Position numbers and translations under genes: made by a program. Of a stretch of DNA of 64,000 bases, positions 22,712 to 31,017 are shown in pieces (the stretch's first letter is position 1; each line of letters starts with the position of its first letter). Source of the stretch: Escherichia coli DSM 30083 = JCM 1649 = ATCC 11775 (GTDB lineage: Bacteria > Pseudomonadota > Gammaproteobacteria > Enterobacterales > Enterobacteriaceae); contig NZ_CP033092.2 in the NCBI RefSeq assembly GCF_003697165.2, positions 4,588,001-4,652,000 on the forward strand, written 5' to 3'. The notes under the pieces were generated by a model. The model was not told the origin of the DNA. It was given only the letters and a program-made list of their open reading frames with translations, and did not search any database.

Positions 22712-23863
22712 ATGAAAAACAAATTACCGCCATTTATCGAGATTTACCGTGCTCTGATTGCCACACCTTCAATAAGCGCCACGGAAGAGGCACTCGATCA
22801 AAGCAATGCAGATTTAATCACTCTGCTGGCGGACTGGTTTAAGGATTTAGGCTTCAATGTGGAAGTACAGCCTGTGCCAGGAACTCGCAACAAATTTAAT
22901 ATGCTGGCCAGTTGCGGACAGGGGGCTGGCGGTTTGTTGCTGGCGGGGCATACCGATACGGTGCCATTTGATGACGGACGCTGGACGCGCGATCCATTTA
23001 CGTTGACGGAGCATGACGGCAAGCTTTACGGCTTAGGCACCGCCGACATGAAAGGCTTTTTTGCGTTTATCCTTGATGCGCTACGCGATGTCGACGTCAC
23101 GAAGCTTGCAAAACCGCTCTACATTCTGGCGACTGCCGATGAAGAAACCAGTATGGCCGGAGCGCGTTATTTTGCCGAAACTACCGCCCTGCGCCCGGAT
23201 TGCGCCATCATTGGCGAGCCAACGTCGCTGCAACCGGTACGCGCGCATAAAGGTCATATCTCTAACGCCATCCGTATTCAGGGCCAGTCGGGCCACTCCA
23301 GCGATCCAGCACGCGGAGTTAACGCTATCGAACTGATGCACGACGCCATCGGGCATATTTTGCAATTGCGCGATAACCTGAAAGAACGTTATCACTACGA
23401 CGCGTTTACCGTGCCATACCCTACGCTCAACCTCGGGCATATCCACGGCGGCGATGCATCTAACCGTATTTGCGCTTGTTGTGAGTTGCATATGGATATT
23501 CGTCCGCTGCCAGGCATGACACTCAATGAACTTAACGGTTTGCTCAACGATGCATTGGCTCCAGTGAGCGAACGCTGGCCGGGTCGTCTGACGGTCGACG
23601 AGCTGCATCCGCCGATCCCTGGCTATGAATGCCCACCGAATCATCAACTGGTTGAAGTGGTTGAGAAATTGCTCGGAGCAAAGACCGAAGTGGTGAATTA
23701 CTGTACCGAAGCGCCGTTTATTCAAACGTTATGCCCGACGCTGGTTCTGGGGCCTGGCTCAATTAATCAGGCTCATCAGCCTGATGAATATCTGGAGACG
23801 AGGTTTATCAAGCCCACCCGCGAACTGATCACCCAGGTGATTCACCATTTTTGCTGGCATTAA
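22712..23863 (+). CDS. argE: acetylornithine deacetylase
   Basis: ArgE removes acetate from N-acetylornithine to give ornithine. The 383-residue M20 metallohydrolase starts MKNKLPPFIEIY. Zinc-site motifs are AGHTDTVPFDD (about 78-88), YGLGTADMKGF and ADEETSMAGARY. The dimerisation domain begins with HKGHISNAIRIQGQSGHSS. The frame is open to 22673, but that region holds the ARG boxes, so the internal ATG is preferred. It is transcribed opposite to argCBH. K-12 has Ile where this protein has Cys in LASCGQG, a minor difference. Confidence 0.97.
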   Translation: MKNKLPPFIEIYRALIATPSISATEEALDQSNADLITLLADWFKDLGFNVEVQPVPGTRNKFNMLASCGQGAGGLLLAGHTDTVPFDDGRWTRDPFTLTEHDGKLYGLGTADMKGFFAFILDALRDVDVTKLAKPLYILATADEETSMAGARYFAETTALRPDCAIIGEPTSLQPVRAHKGHISNAIRIQGQSGHSSDPARGVNAIELMHDAIGHILQLRDNLKERYHYDAFTVPYPTLNLGHIHGGDASNRICACCELHMDIRPLPGMTLNELNGLLNDALAPVSERWPGRLTVDELHPPIPGYECPPNHQLVEVVEKLLGAKTEVVNYCTEAPFIQTLCPTLVLGPGSINQAHQPDEYLETRFIKPTRELITQVIHHFCWH

Positions 23864-23866
23864 AAC

Positions 23867-23919
23867 GTAGGCCAAACAATGTCGGATGCGATGCTTGCGC
23901 ATCTTATCCGACCTACACC
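23867..23919. repeat. REP element after argE
   Basis: An imperfect palindrome reads gtaggcc...gtcggatgcg, then cgcatcttatccgacctac. It is a typical REP unit located just after the argE stop. The rest of the argE-ppc interval (23920-24164) is the ppc promoter region, in which I see no further named element. Confidence 0.8.
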
Positions 23920-24164
23920 TTTGGTGTTATTCGAGGCGATTTTTTAACATTCCCATAAGTTACGCTTATTTAAAGCGTCGTGAATTTAATGGCGTAAATT
24001 CCTGCTATTTATTCGTTTGCTGAAGCGATTTCGCAGCATTTGACGTCACCGCTTTTACGTGGCTTTATAAAAGACGACGAAAAGCAAAGCCCGAGCATAT
24101 TCGCGCCAATGCGACGTGAAGGATACAGGGCTATCAAACGATAAGATGGGGTGTCTGGGGTAAT

Positions 24165-26816
24165 ATGAACGAACAATATTCCGCATTGCGTAGTAATGTC
24201 AGTATGCTCGGCAAAGTGCTGGGAGAAACCATCAAGGATGCGTTGGGAGAACACATTCTTGAACGCGTAGAAACTATCCGTAAGTTGTCCAAATCTTCAC
24301 GCGCTGGCAATGATGCTAACCGCCAGGAGTTGCTCACCACCTTACAAAATTTGTCGAACGACGAGCTGCTGCCCGTTGCGCGTGCGTTTAGTCAGTTTCT
24401 GAACCTGGCCAACACCGCCGAGCAATACCACAGCATTTCGCCGAAAGGCGAAGCTGCCAGCAACCCGGAAGTGATCGCCCGCACCCTGCGCAAACTGAAA
24501 AACCAGCCGGAACTGAGCGAAGACACCATAAAAAAAGCAGTGGAATCGCTGTCGCTGGAACTGGTCCTCACGGCTCACCCAACCGAAATTACCCGTCGTA
24601 CACTGATCCACAAAATGGTGGAAGTGAACGCCTGCTTAAAACAGCTCGATAACAAAGATATCGCCGACTACGAACATAACCAGCTGATGCGCCGCCTGCG
24701 CCAGTTGATCGCCCAGTCATGGCATACAGATGAAATCCGTAAGCTGCGTCCAAGCCCGGTAGATGAAGCCAAATGGGGCTTTGCCGTAGTAGAAAACAGC
24801 CTGTGGCAAGGCGTACCGAATTACCTGCGCGAACTGAACGAACAACTGGAAGAGAATCTCGGCTACAAACTGCCCGTCGAATTTGTTCCGGTCCGTTTTA
24901 CCTCGTGGATGGGCGGTGACCGCGACGGCAACCCGAACGTCACTGCCGATATCACCCGCCACGTCCTGCTGCTCAGTCGCTGGAAAGCCACCGATCTGTT
25001 CCTGAAAGATATTCAGGTGCTGGTTTCTGAACTGTCGATGGTTGAAGCGACCCCTGAACTGCTGGCGCTGGTTGGCGAAGAAGGTGCCGCAGAACCGTAT
25101 CGCTATCTGATGAAAAACCTGCGTTCTCGCCTGATGGCGACACAGGCATGGCTGGAAGCGCGCCTGAAAGGCGAAGAACTGCCAAAACCAGAAGGCCTGC
25201 TGACACAAAACGAAGAACTGTGGGAACCGCTCTACGCTTGCTACCAGTCACTTCAGGCGTGTGGCATGGGTATTATCGCCAACGGCGATCTGCTCGACAC
25301 CCTGCGCCGCGTGAAATGTTTCGGCGTACCGCTGGTGCGTATTGATATCCGTCAGGAGAGCACCCGCCATACCGAAGCGCTGGGCGAGCTGACCCGCTAC
25401 CTCGGTATCGGCGACTACGAGAGCTGGTCAGAAGCCGACAAACAGGCGTTCCTGATCCGCGAACTGAACTCCAAACGTCCGCTTCTACCGCGCAACTGGC
25501 AACCAAGCGCCGAAACGCGCGAAGTGCTCGATACCTGCCAGGTGATTGCCGAAGCGCCGCAAGGCTCCATTGCCGCCTACGTGATCTCGATGGCGAAAAC
25601 GCCGTCCGACGTGCTGGCTGTCCACCTGCTGCTGAAAGAAGCGGGTATCGGGTTTGCGATGCCGGTTGCTCCGCTGTTTGAAACCCTCGATGACCTGAAC
25701 AACGCCAACGATGTCATGACCCAGCTGCTGAATATCGACTGGTATCGCGGCCTGATTCAGGGCAAACAGATGGTGATGATTGGCTATTCCGACTCAGCAA
25801 AAGATGCGGGCGTGATGGCAGCTTCCTGGGCGCAATATCAGGCACAGGATGCATTAATCAAAACCTGCGAAAAAGCGGGTATTGAGCTGACGTTGTTCCA
25901 CGGTCGCGGCGGTTCCATTGGTCGCGGCGGCGCACCTGCCCATGCGGCGCTGCTGTCACAACCGCCAGGAAGCCTGAAAGGTGGCCTGCGCGTGACCGAA
26001 CAGGGCGAGATGATCCGCTTTAAATATGGTCTGCCAGAAATCACCGTCAGCAGCCTGTCGCTGTACACCGGGGCGATTCTGGAAGCCAACCTGCTGCCAC
26101 CGCCTGAGCCGAAAGAGAGCTGGCGTCGTATTATGGATGAACTGTCTGTTATCTCCTGCGATGTCTACCGCGGCTACGTACGTGAAAACAAAGATTTTGT
26201 GCCTTACTTCCGCTCCGCTACGCCGGAACAAGAATTGGGTAAACTGCCGTTGGGTTCACGTCCGGCGAAACGTCGCCCAACCGGCGGCGTCGAGTCACTG
26301 CGCGCTATTCCGTGGATTTTCGCCTGGACGCAAAACCGCCTGATGCTCCCCGCCTGGCTGGGTGCAGGTACGGCGCTGCAAAAAGTGGTCGAAGATGGCA
26401 AACAGAACGAGCTGGAAGCCATGTGCCGCGATTGGCCATTCTTCTCGACGCGTCTCGGCATGCTGGAGATGGTCTTCGCCAAAGCAGACCTGTGGCTGGC
26501 GGAATACTATGACCAACGCCTGGTAGACAAAGCACTGTGGCCGTTAGGTAAAGAGTTACGCAATCTGCAAGAAGAAGACATCAAAGTGGTGCTGGCGATT
26601 GCCAACGATTCTCACCTGATGGCCGATCTGCCGTGGATTGCAGAGTCTATTCAGCTACGGAATATTTACACCGACCCGCTGAACGTATTGCAGGCCGAGT
26701 TGCTGCACCGCTCCCGCCAGGCAGAAAAAGAAGGCCAGGAACCGGATCCTCGCGTCGAGCAGGCGTTAATGGTCACTATTGCCGGGATTGCGGCAGGTAT
26801 GCGTAATACCGGCTAA
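24165..26816 (+). CDS. ppc: phosphoenolpyruvate carboxylase
   Basis: Ppc carboxylates PEP to oxaloacetate, replenishing the TCA cycle; it is activated by acetyl-CoA and inhibited by aspartate. The 883-residue length equals E. coli Ppc. The catalytic histidine is in VLTAHPTEITRRT (about His138). The PEP site motif GYSDSAKDAGVMAASW and the mobile loop FHGRGGSIGRGGAP are intact, and the C terminus is MRNTG. It is a single gene followed by a strong terminator. Confidence 0.98.
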   Translation: MNEQYSALRSNVSMLGKVLGETIKDALGEHILERVETIRKLSKSSRAGNDANRQELLTTLQNLSNDELLPVARAFSQFLNLANTAEQYHSISPKGEAASNPEVIARTLRKLKNQPELSEDTIKKAVESLSLELVLTAHPTEITRRTLIHKMVEVNACLKQLDNKDIADYEHNQLMRRLRQLIAQSWHTDEIRKLRPSPVDEAKWGFAVVENSLWQGVPNYLRELNEQLEENLGYKLPVEFVPVRFTSWMGGDRDGNPNVTADITRHVLLLSRWKATDLFLKDIQVLVSELSMVEATPELLALVGEEGAAEPYRYLMKNLRSRLMATQAWLEARLKGEELPKPEGLLTQNEELWEPLYACYQSLQACGMGIIANGDLLDTLRRVKCFGVPLVRIDIRQESTRHTEALGELTRYLGIGDYESWSEADKQAFLIRELNSKRPLLPRNWQPSAETREVLDTCQVIAEAPQGSIAAYVISMAKTPSDVLAVHLLLKEAGIGFAMPVAPLFETLDDLNNANDVMTQLLNIDWYRGLIQGKQMVMIGYSDSAKDAGVMAASWAQYQAQDALIKTCEKAGIELTLFHGRGGSIGRGGAPAHAALLSQPPGSLKGGLRVTEQGEMIRFKYGLPEITVSSLSLYTGAILEANLLPPPEPKESWRRIMDELSVISCDVYRGYVRENKDFVPYFRSATPEQELGKLPLGSRPAKRRPTGGVESLRAIPWIFAWTQNRLMLPAWLGAGTALQKVVEDGKQNELEAMCRDWPFFSTRLGMLEMVFAKADLWLAEYYDQRLVDKALWPLGKELRNLQEEDIKVVLAIANDSHLMADLPWIAESIQLRNIYTDPLNVLQAELLHRSRQAEKEGQEPDPRVEQALMVTIAGIAAGMRNTG

Positions 26817-26830
26817 TCTTCCTCTCCTGC

Positions 26831-26858
26831 AAACCCTCGTGCTTTTGCGCGAGGGTTT
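26831..26858 (+). terminator. ppc intrinsic terminator
   Basis: A 9-bp stem (aaaccctcg / cgagggttt) with a loop rich in gc and t lies 15 nt after the ppc stop and ends in a short T-run. Confidence 0.85.
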
Positions 26859-26998
26859 TCTGAAATACTTCTGTTCTAACACCCTCGTTTTCAATATATT
26901 TCTGTCTGCATTTTATTCAAAATCTGGATATCCCTTCAGATATCCTTAAGGAATTGTCGTTACATTCGGCGATATTTTTTTCAAGACAGGTTCTTACT

Positions 26999-28732
26999 AT
27001 GCATTCCACAGAAGTCCAGGCTAAACCCCTTTTTAGCTGGAAAGCCCTGGGTTGGGCACTGCTCTACTTTTGGTTTTTCTCTACTCTGCTACAGGCCATT
27101 ATTTACATCAGTGGTTATAGTGGCACTAACGGCATTCGCGACTCGCTGTTATTCAGTTCGCTGTGGTTGATCCCGGTATTCCTCTTTCCGAAGCGGATTA
27201 AAATTATTGCCGCAGTGATCGGCGTGGTGCTATGGGCGGCCTCTCTGGCGGCGCTGTGCTATTACGTCATCTACGGTCAGGAGTTCTCGCAGAGCGTTCT
27301 GTTTGTGATGTTCGAAACCAACACCAACGAAGCCAGCGAGTATTTAAGCCAGTATTTCAGCCTGAAAATTGTGCTTATCGCGCTGGCCTATACGGCGGTG
27401 GCAGTTCTGCTGTGGACACGCCTGCGCCCGGTCTATATTCCAAAGCCGTGGCGTTATGTTGTCTCTTTTGCCCTGCTTTATGGCTTGATTCTGCATCCGA
27501 TCGCCATGAATACGTTTATCAAGAACAAGCCGTTTGAGAAAACGTTGGATAACCTGGCATCGCGTATGGAGCCTGCCGCACCGTGGCAATTCCTGACCGG
27601 CTATTATCAGTATCGTCAGCAACTAAACTCGCTAACAAAGCTACTGAATGAAAATAATGCCTTGCCGCCGCTGGCTAATTTCAAAGATGAATCGGGTAAC
27701 GAACCGCGCACCTTAGTGCTGGTAATTGGCGAATCGACCCAGCGTGGACGCATGAGTCTGTACGGTTATCCGCGTGAAACCACGCCGGAGCTGGATGCGC
27801 TGCATAAAACCGATCCGAATCTGACCGTGTTTAATAACGTGGTTACGTCTCGTCCGTACACCATTGAAATCCTGCAACAGGCGCTGACCTTTGCTAATGA
27901 AAAGAACCCGGATCTGTATCTGACGCAGCCGTCGCTGATGAACATGATGAAACAGGCGGGTTATAAAACCTTCTGGATCACCAACCAGCAGACGATGACC
28001 GCCCGCAATACCATGCTGACGGTATTTTCGCGCCAGACCGACAAGCAGTACTACATGAACCAGCAACGTACGCAGAGTGCGCGTGAATACGACACCAACG
28101 TGCTGAAGCCGTTCCAGGAAGTGCTGAAGGACCCTGCGCCGAAGAAACTGATCATCGTTCATCTGCTGGGTACGCATATCAAGTACAAGTACCGTTATCC
28201 GGAAGATCAGGGCAAATTTGACGGTAATACAGAGCATGTTCCACCGGGATTAAACGCAGAAGAGCTGGAGTCATATAATGATTATGACAATGCTAACCTG
28301 TACAACGATCACGTGGTTGCCAGCCTGATTAAAGACTTTAAAGCGACCGATCCGAACGGTTTCCTGGTTTATTTCTCTGACCACGGTGAAGAGGTTTACG
28401 ACACGCCGCCGCACAAAACTCAGGGGCGTAATGAAGACAACCCGACGCGTCATATGTACACCATTCCGTTCCTGCTGTGGACGTCAGAAAAATGGCAAGC
28501 GACTCATCCGCGTGATTTCTCACAGGATGTTGATCGTAAATACAGCCTGGCGGAACTGATCCACACCTGGTCAGATTTGGCGGGCTTATCTTACGACGGT
28601 TACGATCCAACCCGTTCAGTGGTGAATCCGCAGTTCAAAGAAACTACCCGCTGGATTGGTAACCCGTATAAGAAAAACGCACTGATCGATTACGACACTC
28701 TGCCGTATGGCGATCAGGTGGGTAATCAGTAA
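26999..28732 (+). CDS. eptC: lipopolysaccharide core heptose(I) phosphoethanolamine transferase
   Basis: EptC (CptA, YijP) adds phosphoethanolamine to the inner-core heptose of LPS in the periplasm. The 577-residue protein has about five N-terminal membrane helices (residues 17-40, 47-65, 70-90, 120-140, 155-175). An alkaline-phosphatase-like periplasmic domain follows: LVIGESTQRGRMSLYGY (about residue 239 on) and the nucleophile region VVTSRPYT. Metal ligands are in YFSDHGEEVYD and in the conserved histidine after PPHKTQGRNEDNPTRH. The ATG at 26999 is used. The gene stands alone and is followed by a BIME. Confidence 0.96.
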   Translation: MHSTEVQAKPLFSWKALGWALLYFWFFSTLLQAIIYISGYSGTNGIRDSLLFSSLWLIPVFLFPKRIKIIAAVIGVVLWAASLAALCYYVIYGQEFSQSVLFVMFETNTNEASEYLSQYFSLKIVLIALAYTAVAVLLWTRLRPVYIPKPWRYVVSFALLYGLILHPIAMNTFIKNKPFEKTLDNLASRMEPAAPWQFLTGYYQYRQQLNSLTKLLNENNALPPLANFKDESGNEPRTLVLVIGESTQRGRMSLYGYPRETTPELDALHKTDPNLTVFNNVVTSRPYTIEILQQALTFANEKNPDLYLTQPSLMNMMKQAGYKTFWITNQQTMTARNTMLTVFSRQTDKQYYMNQQRTQSAREYDTNVLKPFQEVLKDPAPKKLIIVHLLGTHIKYKYRYPEDQGKFDGNTEHVPPGLNAEELESYNDYDNANLYNDHVVASLIKDFKATDPNGFLVYFSDHGEEVYDTPPHKTQGRNEDNPTRHMYTIPFLLWTSEKWQATHPRDFSQDVDRKYSLAELIHTWSDLAGLSYDGYDPTRSVVNPQFKETTRWIGNPYKKNALIDYDTLPYGDQVGNQ

Positions 28733-28752
28733 TTATCAGCCAGATGTTATTT

Positions 28753-28835
28753 GCCGGATGCGACGCTTGACGCGTCTTATCCGGCCTACAGATCGCGGCG
28801 GTAGGCCGGGTAAGGCATTTACGCCGCATCCGGCA
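28753..28835. repeat. BIME: pair of inverted REP elements after eptC
   Basis: Two REP units in opposite orientation (gccggatgcgacgc ... ccggcctac at 28753-28789 and gtaggccggg ... gcatccggca at 28801-28835) form a classic Escherichia bacterial interspersed mosaic element. Confidence 0.88.
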
Positions 28836-28957
28836 ATACAAGGCGACTGAAACTGTCGCAATGTTTACATCGAACTCCCATCAGGCCACACTTTTCAGGT
28901 GGCCTTTTTTCATAATGCCAGTTACTGTTTTCCCGTCTACATACCTAAGGGAATAAC

Positions 28958-29809
28958 ATGTATCACGACGTCAGCTATCTGCTCTCCCGCCTGATAAACG
29001 GCCCGCTGTCCCTGCGCCAGATTTACTTTGCCAGCAGCAACGGCCCGGTGCCCGATCTTGCGTATCAGGTCGATTTTCCACGGCTGGAAATTGTGCTGGA
29101 AGGTGAGTTTATTGATACCGGCGCTGGAGCAGCGTTAGTTCCCGGCGATGTGCTGTACGTCCCTGCTGGTGGCTGGAATTTTCCACAATGGCAAGCCCCC
29201 GCCACCACCTTTAGCGTGCTGTTTGGCAAACAGCAACTCGGCTTCAGCGTTGTGCAATGGGATGGCAAACAATATCAAAATCTGGCGAAGCAACACGTCG
29301 CCCGACGCGGCCCGCGCATTGGTTCTTTTCTGCTACAAACGCTCAATGAAATGCAAATGCAGTCGCAGGAGCAGCAAACGGCCAGACTTATCGTCGCCAG
29401 CCTGCTTAGCCACTGCCGCGATTTGCTCGGCAGCCAAATACAGACCGCCTCACGCAGCCAGGCTCTATTCGAAGCTATTCGTGATTATATCGACGAACGC
29501 TATGCCTCCGCACTTACCCGCGAATCTGTCGCACAGGCGTTCTATATTTCGCCAAATTACCTCTCGCACCTGTTTCAAAAAACGGGGGCCATTGGTTTTA
29601 ACGAATACCTGAATCACACGCGACTGGAGCACGCTAAGACATTATTGAAAGGCTATGACCTGAAGGTAAAAGAAGTGGCGCACGCCTGCGGCTTTGTCGA
29701 CAGCAACTACTTCTGCCGTCTGTTTCGTAAAAATACCGAACGCTCGCCGTCGGAATATCGTCGGCAGTACCACAGCCAACTGACAGAAAAACCGACTACT
29801 CCAGAATAA
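28958..29809 (+). CDS. yijO: AraC-family transcriptional regulator YijO
   Basis: A 283-residue regulator with an N-terminal cupin-like ligand domain (about residues 25-110) and a C-terminal AraC/XylS DNA-binding domain at about residues 170-272. Two helix-turn-helix units are visible: ALTRESVAQAFYISPNYLSHLFQ and KVKEVAHACGFVDSNYFCRLF. The ligand is unknown. It converges on frwD with a 14-bp 3' overlap. Its location beside the frw/pfl cluster makes that operon a candidate target, though this is inference from position only. Confidence 0.93.
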   Translation: MYHDVSYLLSRLINGPLSLRQIYFASSNGPVPDLAYQVDFPRLEIVLEGEFIDTGAGAALVPGDVLYVPAGGWNFPQWQAPATTFSVLFGKQQLGFSVVQWDGKQYQNLAKQHVARRGPRIGSFLLQTLNEMQMQSQEQQTARLIVASLLSHCRDLLGSQIQTASRSQALFEAIRDYIDERYASALTRESVAQAFYISPNYLSHLFQKTGAIGFNEYLNHTRLEHAKTLLKGYDLKVKEVAHACGFVDSNYFCRLFRKNTERSPSEYRRQYHSQLTEKPTTPE

Positions 29810-30137
29810 GATGGGTTTGCTGCGGCGCAGAAAGCACTTTGCGCACTGCGCTCATCACCCTCTGCGGCTCACGCAGGAAAGCGTAGATGCTGCATTGCAC
29901 GTAGCGACAATGTTCAAATCGCTCAGCACCGGCAAGCTCGATATCCGTAATTAACAGCGCAACATCCGCCCGGCGGATATCCTCGTCCGCTAAACGATTC
30001 TCCGTTCCCAACGCGCCCTGAGTTTCAATGCTAACGCCCCACTTCTCTAACTGGCACAACTTTTCCAGCCGTTCCGCCGCCATATAAGTATGCGCCACGC
30101 CGCTTACGCAGGCGGTTACTGCCACCAGATATGCCAT
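29796..30137 (-). CDS. frwD: PTS fructose-like EIIB component 3
   Basis: A 113-residue cytoplasmic phosphocarrier. The fructose-type EIIB phosphocysteine is in VTACVSGVAHTYMAAERLE (Cys10). The start is MAYLVAVTAC; the frame extends upstream into pflC. It starts one base before the pflC stop triplet region and is the last gene of frwCB-pflDC-frwD. FrwB supplies a second EIIB of the same type, so this system has two EIIB proteins with different partners or roles. Its sugar is unknown. Confidence 0.94.
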   Translation of the reverse strand: MAYLVAVTACVSGVAHTYMAAERLEKLCQLEKWGVSIETQGALGTENRLADEDIRRADVALLITDIELAGAERFEHCRYVQCSIYAFLREPQRVMSAVRKVLSAPQQTHLILE

Positions 30138-30138
30138 T

Positions 30139-31017
30139 TTAACCTCCCACGGTAACCTGAAATCCGGCCCGTTCTGCCATTTCACGCATCGTTGCCACAT
30201 CGGCTGACGACGGCGCAGAAACCTCTTTCATCGACCATGTTTTCCCCAGCAGGCGGTATTTCGGCTCGCCGTACTGATGAAACGGTAACAGATGGATCTG
30301 CTTGATATTCAGCGGGATCAGCACGTCCAGCGCCTGCTGCATATTCTCCCGGCTGAGCGTGAAACCAGGGATCAGCGGTAAACGCGGGATCACGTTGACA
30401 CCCTCACTCACCAGCAAACGCAGATTCTCCAGCACGCGTTGCAGGTTCATCTTCACCACATCCCGCGCCTGAGCCGCATCCATAATTTTTAAATCGAACA
30501 ACACTTCATCGCACAATTTCGCCAGCGGTAACAGCTTGCTGGCTGGCGCGTCTCCGGCAGTTTCGATGGCGCATGACACACCCCATAGCCGCAGTCGCTG
30601 TAAAAAACGGGTCGCAAACTCCGCCTGCATTAACACTTCGCCGCCAGAAAGCGTGACGCCACCGCCGGACGTGCGAAAGAAAATGTCATCTTTCATCACT
30701 TCCCGTTCCAGAGCGTCAAGGCTGATATCGCGACCAATCCGTTCAAATGCCCCGGAGGGGCATTCATCCGCATCACGCAAACATTTCGCGCAGTGCAGAC
30801 ATTTCGCCTCTCTGCGCACCGTCTGGATTTTGCCGGAGATCGACTCCGGATTAGCACACCATGGGCAAAGATGCGGACAGCCTTTAAAAAAGACCACCGT
30901 ACGAATGCCCTCGCCGTCATTCAGTGAATAACGCTGAATGTTGAAAATGCGCGCCACATCATTGCGGCGCGTTTCCACAACGTTACAGCTGATGCGCTGT
31001 CCGGCGGATGATGTCAT
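30139..31017 (-). CDS. pflC: glycyl-radical enzyme activating enzyme (radical SAM)
   Basis: PflC is the predicted activase that puts the glycyl radical on PflD using SAM and an iron-sulfur cluster. The 292-residue protein carries the radical-SAM CxxxCxxC in KGCPHLCPWCANPE (about residues 46-59). An inserted ferredoxin-like cysteine region (KCLHCAKCLRDADEC) is typical of the larger activases. The SGGEVLMQ SAM-binding motif follows. I chose the MTSSAG start; the upstream frame runs inside pflD. It overlaps pflD by 35 bp, implying tight coupling. Confidence 0.95.
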   Translation of the reverse strand: MTSSAGQRISCNVVETRRNDVARIFNIQRYSLNDGEGIRTVVFFKGCPHLCPWCANPESISGKIQTVRREAKCLHCAKCLRDADECPSGAFERIGRDISLDALEREVMKDDIFFRTSGGGVTLSGGEVLMQAEFATRFLQRLRLWGVSCAIETAGDAPASKLLPLAKLCDEVLFDLKIMDAAQARDVVKMNLQRVLENLRLLVSEGVNVIPRLPLIPGFTLSRENMQQALDVLIPLNIKQIHLLPFHQYGEPKYRLLGKTWSMKEVSAPSSADVATMREMAERAGFQVTVGG